From positions 2,027,662 through 2,091,661 of the forward strand of contig CAWBVU010000006.1 of assembly GCA_963792405.1 (NCBI GenBank): a stretch of DNA of 64,000 bases, in the 5' to 3' direction. This DNA comes from SZUA-442 sp963792405 (GTDB taxonomy: Bacteria > Actinomycetota > Acidimicrobiia > Spongiisociales > UBA5794). The position numbers and the translations under genes were made by a program. The notes under the pieces are model-generated. The model worked only from the letters and a program-made list of their open reading frames with translations, ran no database searches and was not told where the DNA came from. Shown one piece after another: positions 42,984 to 51,860 of the stretch. Every line of letters starts with the position of its first letter. Position 1 is the first letter of the stretch.

Positions 42984-44032
42984 GCTGCACCCCCGTCAGC
43001 CCACATCTCGGTGAACAGCGCCCCCTCGCCCGGTTCCCTACCCGCCTTCGCGAACTCGGTGGCGGCATCGATCCGGCCTGCGACCTCGCGGGTGATGTCG
43101 CCGAGCTCACCCTCGGGGACGCCGACACGGAGCAGGCGCTGGTGGTACACGGGGATCGGGTCGCGGTCCGCCCACGCCTCGACCTCCTCCTTCGGGCGGT
43201 ACTTCGCCGGATCGGCGCGCGAGTGGCCTCCCGACCGGTAGGTGATGGCCTCGATCAGCGAGGGGCCTTCACCGCGGCGCGCCTTCGAGAGTGCCCGGAC
43301 AGCTGCGAGGTAGACGGCGTCCGGATCGTTGCCGTCCACGATGATCGGCTCCATCCCGTAGGCGGATGCACGATCGGCCGCGGGATGCTCGACCGCGGTG
43401 ATGACGTCGATCGGCGTGTACTCCATGTAGAGGTTGTTCTCGCACACGAACACGACGGGGAGGTCCCAGATCTTGGCCATGTTGAGGGCTTCGTGGAAGG
43501 CACCGATGTTCGTGGTGCCGTCTCCGAAGAACGCGACGGCGACCTGGTCGGTGCCGCGCATCCTGGCGGACCAGGCCGCGCCGTTCGCGATGCACAGGTG
43601 GGCGCCGATGATCGCGTAGGAGCCCATCATCCCCTTCTCGACGTCGGTGAGGTGCATCGAGCCGCCCTTGCCCCCGAGCACCCCGTTCTCCCTGCCGAGC
43701 AGCTCGGCCATCGCCGCCCCGAGATCCATGCCCCTCGCGAGGGAGTGCGCATGCCCCCGGTACGTGGCGAAGGTGTAATCGCCCGGCTGGAGCGCCATGC
43801 CGAAACCCGTCGCGATCGCCTCCATGCCAAGAGACAGGTGGGTCGTGCCCTTCACGAGGTTCTGGAGGAACAGGTCGTGGGCCCGCTTGCCGAACTGTCG
43901 CAATTCCTGGAGCTTCCGGTACATCTCCTTGCGCGTCTCGAGGTCGATGTCGGCCTCGTCGAGCGCGCGGTCCTCCGGCTCGGGGAACCTGGCCGGGCGC
44001 AGCGAGTAGTCGTACGAGGGATCAGTAGGCAT
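42971..44032 (-). CDS. 2-oxoacid/acetoin dehydrogenase E1 component, alpha subunit
   Basis: 353 residues, thiamine-diphosphate-binding E1 alpha: the motif GDGTTNIGAFHEALNMA followed by VCENNLY (about residues 170-205), RGHAHSLARGMDL, GGKGGSMHLTDVEKG, and EAITYRSGGHSRADPAKYR. The wording is AcoA-like. It overlaps the M24 gene by 11 bases and the beta-subunit gene by 13. Within the operon it would decarboxylate or cleave a 2-oxo acid (or acyloin) made downstream of ring opening or deamination; this is inference. Confidence 0.9.
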   Translation of the reverse strand: MPTDPSYDYSLRPARFPEPEDRALDEADIDLETRKEMYRKLQELRQFGKRAHDLFLQNLVKGTTHLSLGMEAIATGFGMALQPGDYTFATYRGHAHSLARGMDLGAAMAELLGRENGVLGGKGGSMHLTDVEKGMMGSYAIIGAHLCIANGAAWSARMRGTDQVAVAFFGDGTTNIGAFHEALNMAKIWDLPVVFVCENNLYMEYTPIDVITAVEHPAADRASAYGMEPIIVDGNDPDAVYLAAVRALSKARRGEGPSLIEAITYRSGGHSRADPAKYRPKEEVEAWADRDPIPVYHQRLLRVGVPEGELGDITREVAGRIDAATEFAKAGREPGEGALFTEMWADGGAAWRN

Positions 44033-45275
44033 TCGCCACCATCAGCTCTTCACACGGGAACAGGGTGATGACCTTGCAGCCATCGGCCGTGACGACGACC
44101 TCTTCCTCGATGCGAGCGGCGGACCGGCCGTCGGCAGCCGGTGCGTAGGTCTCGAGTGCGAACACCATGCCCTCCTCGATCTCGACGGGGGAGTCGAGGG
44201 AGTTGAGCCGGCTGATGATCGGACGCTCATGCAGGCCGACGCCCACGCCGTGCCCGAACTGCAGCCCGAAGGCGTCCATCTCGCTGTCGAACCCGAACTC
44301 CTCCGCACGGGGCCAGACCTTCGCGATCTCGTCCGTCGAGGCGCCCGGCCTGACGAGGTCGATGGCGGCATCCATCCACTCCCGTGACTGCTTGAAGGCG
44401 TCGCGCTGTGCCTGGGTCGCCCTGCCCACGGCGAACGTCCGGTAGTAGCAGGTGCGGTACCCGTTGAAGACGTGGATGATGTCGAAGTACGCCTGGTCAC
44501 CGGGCCGGATCAACCGATCGCTGAAGACGTGGGGATGGGGGCTACAGCGCTCACCTGCGATCGAGTTGATCGCCTCGACGAACTCCGACCCCATGCCGAA
44601 GAGGCGCTGATGGGCCATGCCGACGATATCCGACTCGCGCACGCCGGGTTTGAGCATCTCGTAGATGTCCTGGTAGACGCCGTCGACCATCGCACAGGCC
44701 TGCGTGAGGAGGATGATCTCGTCCGGGTTCTTGATCTCCCTCGCCCGCATCATCGCCTGCTGGCCATCGACCACGTTCAGGCCAGCGTCCTGGAGGGCGA
44801 GGAACACAGCGGTCTCCGCGAGGTCGACACCGATCCGATCGCCCGCGACGCCTGCGTCCTCCAGCGTGCCCTTGATCTCGCGCACCGCCCGGGCGTGGAG
44901 GCCCGTCTCGGGCCCGATGGCGCCCTGGAGGCCCGTGTTGCCCCCGATCGAGTTCTCCGTGTCGTACATGTGCGGCAACTGGAGCCGATGCGCCTTCGCC
45001 GCCGACCCGAAGTCCCAGACCTTGGGGCGTCCCTCGCGCGTGACCAGCGCCCATCGCTCGCCCTTGTTGAACGCCCAGTAGCCGATCTGGGTGGCGGTGG
45101 CGTACCGGATGTTCGACGTCTCGAACAGGATGACCGCGCCGAGGTCGTGCTCCTCGAGCATCCTGCGCACACGATCGAGGCGGTACCTGCGAAGGCGCTC
45201 GAAGTCGACGCGGTTCTCCCAGTCGACGCCCATCACGCCGGGTGCGGGGCTGGTGGCTACGGGGAATTCGTCCAT
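44022..45275 (-). CDS. M24 (creatinase/aminopeptidase P-like) protein with Asp-to-Cys metal-site change
   Basis: 417 residues from ATG 45275 (AAGGAG upstream). The creatinase-type N-domain (about 30-190) precedes a pita-bread C-domain with metal positions D265 (YFDII), then C276 in GYRTCYYRTF where the D-x10-D pair normally has Asp, the His of FGHGVGVGLHE (about 345), the Glu of ALETY (about 380) and the Glu of RIEEEVVV (about 395). Only the second Asp is replaced. M24 members include Xaa-Pro peptidases, creatinase, and lyases such as DddP with altered ligands, so this may not be a peptidase. It lies between the bicupin and E1 genes of the catabolic operon. Confidence 0.8.
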   Translation of the reverse strand: MDEFPVATSPAPGVMGVDWENRVDFERLRRYRLDRVRRMLEEHDLGAVILFETSNIRYATATQIGYWAFNKGERWALVTREGRPKVWDFGSAAKAHRLQLPHMYDTENSIGGNTGLQGAIGPETGLHARAVREIKGTLEDAGVAGDRIGVDLAETAVFLALQDAGLNVVDGQQAMMRAREIKNPDEIILLTQACAMVDGVYQDIYEMLKPGVRESDIVGMAHQRLFGMGSEFVEAINSIAGERCSPHPHVFSDRLIRPGDQAYFDIIHVFNGYRTCYYRTFAVGRATQAQRDAFKQSREWMDAAIDLVRPGASTDEIAKVWPRAEEFGFDSEMDAFGLQFGHGVGVGLHERPIISRLNSLDSPVEIEEGMVFALETYAPAADGRSAARIEEEVVVTADGCKVITLFPCEELMVANAY

Positions 45276-45294
45276 GTCGTCTCCTTGGGGTCTC

Positions 45295-46200
45295 TCAGGT
45301 CTGCGATCGGCCCTCATCGGCCAGTGCATTCTCGAGGTACGACCAGTCCCTCGCGAACCGGTACGAGTGTCGAGGCGGAGGCTGCGGCGCCTGGGTCTCG
45401 AGCCAGCGGACGATCCCCTCACCGACGTTGCGGAACTCATGGACACATCCGACTCCCGCCCACGCGACGTCGCCAGGCCCGAGGACGAACACATCACCGT
45501 CGAACCTCGCCTCCACCTGCCCCTCGAGGATGAGGTAGGCCTCTTCGAGGGGGTGGTCGTGCGCACCGGCGTAGCCACCCTGCTCGTACTGGACCATGAA
45601 CATGGTCGAGAGGTCGGCGCCGAGGTCGGAATCGACCATCATCTTCACGGTGATGCCGCTGTAGACCAGCAGGGCGGTGCGCATGCTGGCGCTCACCGCG
45701 AGGCGATCCTGGGTCTGGGCCGCGGGATCCATCGACTCCGGAGCGATGTGCCCGAAGTAGCGGTTGCGCGGATCACGCACGTCGATGGGCGAAGGGGTGC
45801 CGGCTCCGATCGCGGTCGGGAATTGCGTGTCGTGGGCGAAGCGGGCCCTCGGCATCGGGGCCTTCATCTCTGCGAACTCCACGGCCGAGCCCGTCGTGTT
45901 GCGCATGGCATGGCTCATGCCGACCGGGATGAGCGCGTAGTCGCCTGCCACGAGCTCGGTGCTCCCCTCCGCCGTGTCGAGGGTGAGGGACCCCTCGATG
46001 ACATAGAGCGACTCCTCGAAGGAGTGGACGTGGGTGTCGACCCACCCGCCACCCTCGAGACGGGCGACGCGGAAGCCCATCTGGACTCCACCGTCGTCCT
46101 CGTTGACGACGAGGTCGCCGGTGTAGCCGTTGCTTCGCCCGACGAATTCGGGGGGCACCGCGAACGTGAGCTCGGATCGGGTCGTGACGATGTGGGCCAT
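45295..46200 (-). CDS. bicupin protein
   Basis: 301 residues with two cupin barrels: the first has HVHSFEESLYVIEGSL and GDYALIPVGMSHAM (about 55-105); the second HDHPLEEAYLILEGQV and GDVAWAGVGCVHEF (about 215-265). Metal-binding His/Glu residues are present in both halves. The arrangement recalls (S)-ureidoglycine aminohydrolase and other bicupins of ureide or gentisate metabolism, without a firm match. It starts within the TGATG of the preceding dehydrogenase gene and ends 19 bases before the M24 gene. Confidence 0.75.
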   Translation of the reverse strand: MAHIVTTRSELTFAVPPEFVGRSNGYTGDLVVNEDDGGVQMGFRVARLEGGGWVDTHVHSFEESLYVIEGSLTLDTAEGSTELVAGDYALIPVGMSHAMRNTTGSAVEFAEMKAPMPRARFAHDTQFPTAIGAGTPSPIDVRDPRNRYFGHIAPESMDPAAQTQDRLAVSASMRTALLVYSGITVKMMVDSDLGADLSTMFMVQYEQGGYAGAHDHPLEEAYLILEGQVEARFDGDVFVLGPGDVAWAGVGCVHEFRNVGEGIVRWLETQAPQPPPRHSYRFARDWSYLENALADEGRSQT

Positions 46201-47090
46201 CAGGAGTCGTCCCTTCTGAGGTGGACGGCGATGGCGCTCAGGTCGCGGTCACCGAGGCCTGCGGCGATCGCGTCCCTGACGATGTCGAGCTCGACGTTCG
46301 CCTGGCGCATCGGAGCGCCCACCCTCTCGCCGAGCGCCGTGATGAGTTCGAGGTCCTTTGCGACGAGATCGAGGCTGAATGCCACCGGTGCCTCCTCGGG
46401 GTGCTCGTAGGCGTCGCGCTTGTAGTGGACGAACGGGGCACCGCCGGCGCCAGAGGCGAAGACCTCGTATGCGGTCGAGCGATCGACCCCCGCCTTCTCC
46501 GCGAGGACGACGGCCTCCGCGAGGGCGACGTTCAGCCCATGGACGAGTCCGTTGACGGCCAGCTTGGTGGCTGCCCCGGTCCCGCGACCACCCGCGTGGA
46601 CCACGTTCGCGGCGAGGGCATCGAGCACGGGTCGTGCCGCGGCGAGGGCCTCGGCATCGCCGCCCACCATGATCGTGAGCGCACCGGCTTCGACGGTGCT
46701 GACGCTGCCGGACACCGGAGCGTCGAGGAACGAGGCTCCGGTGGCTTCGACGGCCTCGCCGACGCGAATCTGCGTGGAGGGGTCGATCGTGCTGGTCTCG
46801 ACGACGACCGTTCCCTGGCGCAACCCCGCGACGACTCCTTCGGTACCGAGATAGACGTCCTCGACCGCAGCATCGTCGGCGAGGCTGGAGATCACGACGT
46901 CGACCTCGCCTGCCGCCTCGGCCGGGGTGGCGGCGACAGTGGCCCCGGTGGCTGCCGCGACCTGCTCGGACTTCGAGTGGTTGCGGTTCCACACGGTCAC
47001 AGGGAAGCCCGCGCGACTGAGGGTGCCAACCATGGCCGCACCCATCCGACCGGTGCCGATCACCGCTACTGAAGTCCCGTGGCTCGTCAC
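46200..47090 (-). CDS. 3-hydroxyisobutyrate dehydrogenase-like NAD(P)-dependent oxidoreductase
   Basis: 296 residues: N-terminal Rossmann motif VIGTGRMGAAMVGTLSRAGF (about residues 10-29), the substrate-loop FLDAPVSGSVSTVEAGAL (about 120), GTGAATKLAVNGLV with the catalytic Lys (about 178) and FSLDLVAKDLEL (about 240). This is the beta-hydroxyacid dehydrogenase family (tartronate semialdehyde, 3-hydroxyisobutyrate and relatives). It heads the 13-kb minus-strand operon that ends at 34094; its promoter must lie in the 47091-47249 gap shared with the divergent SDR/regulator pair. Confidence 0.88.
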   Translation of the reverse strand: MTSHGTSVAVIGTGRMGAAMVGTLSRAGFPVTVWNRNHSKSEQVAAATGATVAATPAEAAGEVDVVISSLADDAAVEDVYLGTEGVVAGLRQGTVVVETSTIDPSTQIRVGEAVEATGASFLDAPVSGSVSTVEAGALTIMVGGDAEALAAARPVLDALAANVVHAGGRGTGAATKLAVNGLVHGLNVALAEAVVLAEKAGVDRSTAYEVFASGAGGAPFVHYKRDAYEHPEEAPVAFSLDLVAKDLELITALGERVGAPMRQANVELDIVRDAIAAGLGDRDLSAIAVHLRRDDS

Positions 47091-47123
47091 TGTCCAGCCA
47101 CACTACACGATCCGATCGCGCGT

Positions 47124-47135
47124 TTCCTGCAGGAA
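47124..47135. promoter_or_regulatory. candidate operator: perfect 12-base palindrome in divergent promoter gap
   Basis: TTCCTGCAGGAA lies about 35 bases upstream of the dehydrogenase start (47090), in the gap separating the catabolic operon from the SDR/XRE-cupin pair. An 8-base palindrome TCCCGGGA follows at 47147-47154. The XRE-cupin regulator at 47945 is the natural candidate to bind here. Short palindromes arise by chance in GC-rich DNA, so confidence is low. Confidence 0.35.
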
Positions 47136-47249
47136 CGCTGAAAACTTCCCGGGATCGCCGCTCGGGAGCCCGCCAACGTGTTCACCGGGACTGTTCATCG
47201 AGCGAGGAATCGTCTAGTCTCGAACGTGTCGAGCGAAGGAGCGCTGAAC

Positions 47250-47948
47250 ATGCCGGAAGGATCCGTCGTCGTCGTGGGAGGTACCGGCGGGATCGGGCGT
47301 GAGATCGCCCGGCACTACCACGACCAGGGCAGGGATGTGGTCATCACCGGTCGTGACGCCGAGCGCGCCGCTGTCGTGGCTGCCGAGATCGGAGAGGGCG
47401 TCACCGGCATCGGGTTCGATCTGAGCGAACCCGAGACCATCGCGGACGCCCTCGCAGGCGTCGGGCCCGTCGACCACCTCGTCCTCGTCGGCATCGCCCG
47501 CGATGCGAACCCGATGAGCGACTACACGATCGCCGACGCGGTCGCACTCACCACGATGAAGCTCGTCGGGTATACGACGGTCGTCCACAGCCTCATGGAC
47601 CGCATGTCCGCCGATTCGTCGGTCGTGCTGTTCGGGGGTCGCGCCAAGGACCGCCCCTACCCCGGCTCCACCACGGTGACCACCGTCAACGGTGGGGTGA
47701 GCAGCCTCATCCGGACACTCGCCGTCCAACTCGCCCCGATCCGCTTCAACGCGCTGCATCCGGGGATCGTGGGTGACAGCCCGTACTGGGAGCACAACCA
47801 GGCCGCCCTCGAGGCGACCATCGCCCGCACACCGACCGGGCGGCTCGCGACGATGGCCGATGTCGTCGATGCGACCGTGTTCCTTCTGGAGAACCCCGCC
47901 ATGAACGGGGAGAATCTCCACATCGACGGTGGCTGGATGTTGATGTGA
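47250..47948 (+). CDS. short-chain dehydrogenase/reductase
   Basis: 232 residues from ATG 47250 with GAAGGAG eight bases upstream. Rossmann motif VVVGGTGGIGREIARHY (about residues 6-22). The catalytic region reads SSVVLFGGRAKDRPYPGSTTV then NGGVSSLIRTLAVQLAPIRFN: the usual Tyr-x3-Lys is not in its standard form, so this may be a divergent member. The C-terminus GENLHIDGGWMLM is typical. Its stop overlaps the GTG of the regulator gene (GTGA), so the two are co-translated. Substrate unknown; probably part of the divergently transcribed catabolic pathway. Confidence 0.78.
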   Translation: MPEGSVVVVGGTGGIGREIARHYHDQGRDVVITGRDAERAAVVAAEIGEGVTGIGFDLSEPETIADALAGVGPVDHLVLVGIARDANPMSDYTIADAVALTTMKLVGYTTVVHSLMDRMSADSSVVLFGGRAKDRPYPGSTTVTTVNGGVSSLIRTLAVQLAPIRFNALHPGIVGDSPYWEHNQAALEATIARTPTGRLATMADVVDATVFLLENPAMNGENLHIDGGWMLM

Positions 47949-48580
47949 GCACCACGCGCCAAGCGGACGTCCTCGATTCCATCGGCGAGCGCCTGCGTGA
48001 GGAACGCAAGCGTGCGGGCCTCAGCCAGCGGAACCTCGCGAAGCGCCTCGGACTGTCGCCCAGCCTGATTTCCCAGCTCGAGTCAGGGCAGACCAAGCCG
48101 TCCGTGGGAACGCTGTACGCGATCGTGAGCGAGCTCGGGCTGTCGCTCGACAGCGTCATCCGTGGCGAGGCGATGGATGCGGCGTGGCAGGAAGTCACGA
48201 GTCCCGCGTCCGGGTCGGGGTCCCCGCTGGTGCATCCGGGGGAGCGCCAGGCCATCGACCTCGCATCCGGTGTGCGCTGGGAGGAGCTGACCGCGACATC
48301 GGAAGACGGAATCGACTTCCTCGAGGCGATCTACGAGGTCGGGGGCTCCTCCACGCCTGACGACTCGCTCATGCGCCACCACGGCCGCGAGTACGGGTAC
48401 ATCGTCAGCGGGACCCTGGGGATCCAGATCGGGTTCACCGAGTACGAGCTCCGCGCAGGGGACTCGATCGCGTTCGACTCGACGACGCCACACCGCCTGT
48501 TCAACAAGGGCGACGTGCCCGTTCGCGCCATCTGGTTCGTCGTGGGCCGCGATGCCGATGCCCATCCGACCGACCCGTGA
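47945..48580 (+). CDS. XRE-family transcriptional regulator with C-terminal cupin
   Basis: 211 residues. Residues about 10-65 form the helix-turn-helix (RLREERKRAGLSQRNLAKRL, then SPSLISQLESGQTKPSVGTL). Residues about 110-205 form a cupin sensor (YIVSGTLGIQIG, LRAGDSIAFDSTTPHRLFN). This PuuR-like design senses small molecules or metals and usually controls adjacent catabolic genes. It is coupled to the SDR gene and faces away from the operon at 34094-47090, making it the likely local regulator. Confidence 0.88.
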   Translation: MSTTRQADVLDSIGERLREERKRAGLSQRNLAKRLGLSPSLISQLESGQTKPSVGTLYAIVSELGLSLDSVIRGEAMDAAWQEVTSPASGSGSPLVHPGERQAIDLASGVRWEELTATSEDGIDFLEAIYEVGGSSTPDDSLMRHHGREYGYIVSGTLGIQIGFTEYELRAGDSIAFDSTTPHRLFNKGDVPVRAIWFVVGRDADAHPTDP

Positions 48581-48601
48581 CGTCCCGGTACCGGTCGTAG
48601 G

Positions 48602-50281
48602 TCACCGCCGCGCGTCGACGACTCCCAGGATCTCCGCCTCGCGGGACGTCGCCGCCTCCTCGAAGCCCGCGGCGCGCGCCACATAGTTCGCGGCGGCATC
48701 GCGATCGTCGAGATCCTTGGCGTTGATGCGGACGTTGAGGCCTGCGCCGAGAACGGCCGTCCTGGCACAGAGCGCACCCACACCGGCATCTGACGCCGAC
48801 GCAGGGTTCCCGATCCGCGCCATCTCACCGATGACGCCCATGGAGCCGAGCGCCACCTCCATCACGTGGAGCGGAACCTCGATCGCACGGCGGGTCGCCG
48901 CCTGGATCGCAGCGTCCCGTGCCCGTCGTTCCTCGTCCGTCGACTTGGGCATCCCGATCGCGGCCATGATGCCGTTGAAGGCATCCGTGTCCGCGTCGAC
49001 GAGCGCGACGAGCTCGTCCTGGCACCGTTTCCCCTCATCCGCCCAGTTGGAGAACTCCTCCCATCGATCGTCCCACCCACGCTTGTGGGAGGACAGGTTG
49101 GCGACCATGGTGCCGAGCGCGGCACCCAGGGCACCGACCGCCGCGGCCACCGAGCCGCCTCCCGGCGCGGGGGATTCGGACGCGGTGTCCTCGATGAACC
49201 GACGTACGGGCAGGTCGGCCAGCCGATCGGTCCGGTCGCCGATGGCGTACTCGATGATCTTCCGGTGCGGATCGAAGGGGGCGAGGTCGTCGAGCCCGAG
49301 CGATCGCACGGCGATCCTGACCAGCTCGGCGTCCGACACACCCGTCGAGCGATGCTGCTTGTGGAGGAAGTACCGGCCGGCATCGAGCATCGCTCGGAGC
49401 GGGATCACGCCGACGAGCTCGGAGCCGGTGACCCGCACACCCCTGGCGTCGGCACGACGGCAGACCTCGTCGAACGCGGCGTGGACGGGGGTCGCGTCGA
49501 TGTCGGTGATGTTCATCGAGATCTGGGCGATGCCGTACTCGTCGATGAACCATCCGATGGCCTTCACGCCCTTCAACGTGCCGGGGATCCACACCTGGTC
49601 ACCGTTCTCGTCGAGCTCGATCTCGCCCGTGAGGGGATCGCCGATGCGTTTCGGTCGTCCCTTCTCCCGCACGTCGAAGGCGATCGCGTTGGCGATCCGC
49701 GTGGAGGTGGTGTTGAGGTTGATGTTGTACGCGACGAGGAATCCCCTCGCCCCGACGGCGGTGGCCCCCGACCGTGCGTTGAAGGTGCCGGGGCCGAAGT
49801 CCGGCGCCCATGCGGGATCGGCGAGGCGGGCGGCGAGGCCCTCGTACTCCCCCATCCGCACATCGGCGAGGTTCCGTCGTTCGGGGACCGTGGCGGCGGC
49901 CTCGTAGCAGTAGACGGTGAGGCCGACCTCGTCACCGAGGCGTTGTGCCAGCGTGCGGGCGTACCGTGCGGCCTCCTCCATCGACACGCCTGACACGGGT
50001 ACGAGGGGGCACACGTCCAACCCGCCGAATCGGGGGTGCTCACCGGTATGGGTGCGCATGTCGATCGACTCGGATGCCGCGGCGCCGGTACGCACGGCAG
50101 CCTCAACCACGGCGTCCGGGGCACCGACGAACGTGAAGACGGTGCGATTGGTGGCGATGCCCGGATCGACGTCGAGCAGCCTCACGCCGTCCACGGACGT
50201 GATCGCGCTGCGGATGGCCTCGATCGTCGCAGGATCGCGGCCCTCACTGACGTTCGGTATGCAGGCGATCAGCCGGTCCAT
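48602..50281 (-). CDS. ftcD: glutamate formimidoyltransferase - formimidoyltetrahydrofolate cyclodeaminase
   Basis: 559 residues from ATG 50281 (GAAGGGA upstream). N-terminal transferase (about 1-325): ACIPNVSEGRD, TGEHPRFGGLDVCPLVP, GARGFLVAYNINLNT and SELVGVIPLRAML. After a short linker (about 326-350) the helical cyclodeaminase follows (about 355-550): ASESPAPGGGSVAAAVGALG, MVANLSSHKR, ARIGNPASASDAGVGALCARTA. The two-domain layout is that of mammalian-type FTCD, which moves a formimino group from formiminoglutamate (histidine) or formiminoglycine (purine) to tetrahydrofolate and releases ammonia. No other histidine-pathway gene is visible nearby, so a purine or other N-heterocycle role fits the window as well. 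Confidence 0.93.
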   Translation of the reverse strand: MDRLIACIPNVSEGRDPATIEAIRSAITSVDGVRLLDVDPGIATNRTVFTFVGAPDAVVEAAVRTGAAASESIDMRTHTGEHPRFGGLDVCPLVPVSGVSMEEAARYARTLAQRLGDEVGLTVYCYEAAATVPERRNLADVRMGEYEGLAARLADPAWAPDFGPGTFNARSGATAVGARGFLVAYNINLNTTSTRIANAIAFDVREKGRPKRIGDPLTGEIELDENGDQVWIPGTLKGVKAIGWFIDEYGIAQISMNITDIDATPVHAAFDEVCRRADARGVRVTGSELVGVIPLRAMLDAGRYFLHKQHRSTGVSDAELVRIAVRSLGLDDLAPFDPHRKIIEYAIGDRTDRLADLPVRRFIEDTASESPAPGGGSVAAAVGALGAALGTMVANLSSHKRGWDDRWEEFSNWADEGKRCQDELVALVDADTDAFNGIMAAIGMPKSTDEERRARDAAIQAATRRAIEVPLHVMEVALGSMGVIGEMARIGNPASASDAGVGALCARTAVLGAGLNVRINAKDLDDRDAAANYVARAAGFEEAATSREAEILGVVDARR

Positions 50282-50340
50282 TCGTGGTCCCTTCGGTGCG
50301 GTCCCCACGATAGGGAACCGAGGTGGAAAGGTTCGTGGGG

Positions 50341-51836
50341 TCATGCGCTTCGTGGTCGCCGCATGGCCCTCACCGTGTCGATCGTGTCGGCATCGGATGC
50401 GTCCTTGTCGTCGCGATAGCGCACGACACGGGCGAAGCGGAGCGCCACGCCGCCCGGGTACCGGGTGGAGGACTGGGCACCGTCGAGGGCGATCTCGACG
50501 ACCTGCTCGGGGCGGAGGGTCACCGTGCGCCCGTCATCGGCGACCGCGAGCTCGCGGAACCGGGCCGTTTGCCATGCGAGCATCTCGTCGGTCATGCCCT
50601 TGAACGTCTTCCCGACCATGACCAGCGAACCATCTGCGGGATCGCGGCACCGAGGTGGATGTTGCTGAGCCACCCCCGCCGACGGCCGCTGCCGTACTCC
50701 ACTGCGAGGACGACGAGGTCGAGGGTGTGGACGGGCTTGACCTTCCGCCACACCTTCCCCCTGCGGCCCGCCTGGTAGGCCGAGTCAGCAGCCTTGACCA
50801 CCACACCCTCGTGTCCCCTGGCGATCGCCTCGTCGAGCACGGCCTGCGCCACGACGGCGTCTGTGGTGATCGTGCCGGGGACGGTGTGCCGTGCGGCGAC
50901 GGATTCGAGGCGTGCGCGCCGGTCGCGGAGGGGGATGTCGAGCAGGTCCGCACCGTCGAGGTGGAGGAGGTCGAAGAAGAACGGCGTGCCACTGGTGTCG
51001 TTGCTGACGGTGTCCTGGAACGCCAGGGGCGCACCGTCACCGTCGAGGCCGAGGACCTCTCCGTCGAGGACGATGCTCCGGACGTCGAGGTCCTCCGCCA
51101 CGGCGACCACCTCGGGAAGGCGAGCCGTGATGTCGTTGAGGTTGCGCGTCCACACGCGCACGCCTGTCGGATCCCGGTGGACCTGGATGCGGATGCCGTC
51201 GAGCTTCCACTCGACGGACGATTCGCCGAGCTCACCGATCGCGTCGGCGACCGTCGCCGAGGTCGAGGCCAGCATCGGCTCGATCGGCCGGTGGATCCGT
51301 ACTCCGATCTGCTCGAGACCCTCCCGCCCCGCTCGCCGTGCGATCTCGGCGGCGGCGCCGAGGTCACCCGACAGCATCACGGCACGCCGCAGCACCTGCG
51401 CGGGCACACCCGTCGCACGGGCGACGGCGTCCGTGACGATGCCCGTGTTGGCGCCCTGGCGGAGGTCGCCGATCAGGAGCCGACGGATGAAGTCCCCCTC
51501 CCTGGCGGTGGCGAGGCCGAACAGCCGGGCCAGGATCTCCCTGCGCACCTCTCGGCTGCCGGGGCCTTCCGCCGCGGAGATGTCGGACAGTGCGACGTCG
51601 AGATCGGAGACCGAAAGGATCGCGTCGGCGGATGGAGGGATGTCGATCTCCGCCAACGCCGCCCAGCCCACCCCGATCCGCCCCTGACGGGGACTGCCGG
51701 AGATCAGCCCGACCACCACGCCGATCTCCTCGGGCGATGCCACCGAGAGCAGGTGTGCGAACGCGGCGATCTTCCCGGAGCGAGCCCGCGTCGTCCCGAC
51801 TGCGTCGGTCGTCGCCACGAGGTCAGCGAGGAGCAT
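50341..51836 (-). pseudogene. ATP-dependent DNA ligase, split by a single-base frameshift
   Basis: The first part (51836 down to about 50645) encodes an archaeal/mycobacterial LigB-type ligase: N-terminal helical DNA-binding region, active-site Lys211 in VEWKLDGIRIQVHR, VLDGEVLG, HEGVVVKAADSAYQAG, and GWLSNIHLGA. At about 50641-50650 the frame breaks. The correct continuation (RDPADGSLVMVGKTFKGM, DEMLAWQT, then VEIALDGAQSSTRYPGGVALRFAR) is found in another frame running to the stop at 50341. One missing base near GGTGCCGCGAT would restore about 500 residues, the normal family length. It may be a real lesion or a sequencing error. Confidence 0.85.
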
Positions 51837-51860
51837 GGCACCAGCGTATCGAGGCGTGCG

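Noticed and set aside
48585..48594. CCGGTACCGG palindrome between the regulator and ftcD stops
   Set aside because: Ten bases of GC-rich palindrome in a convergent gap; no tract or repetition to support a function.
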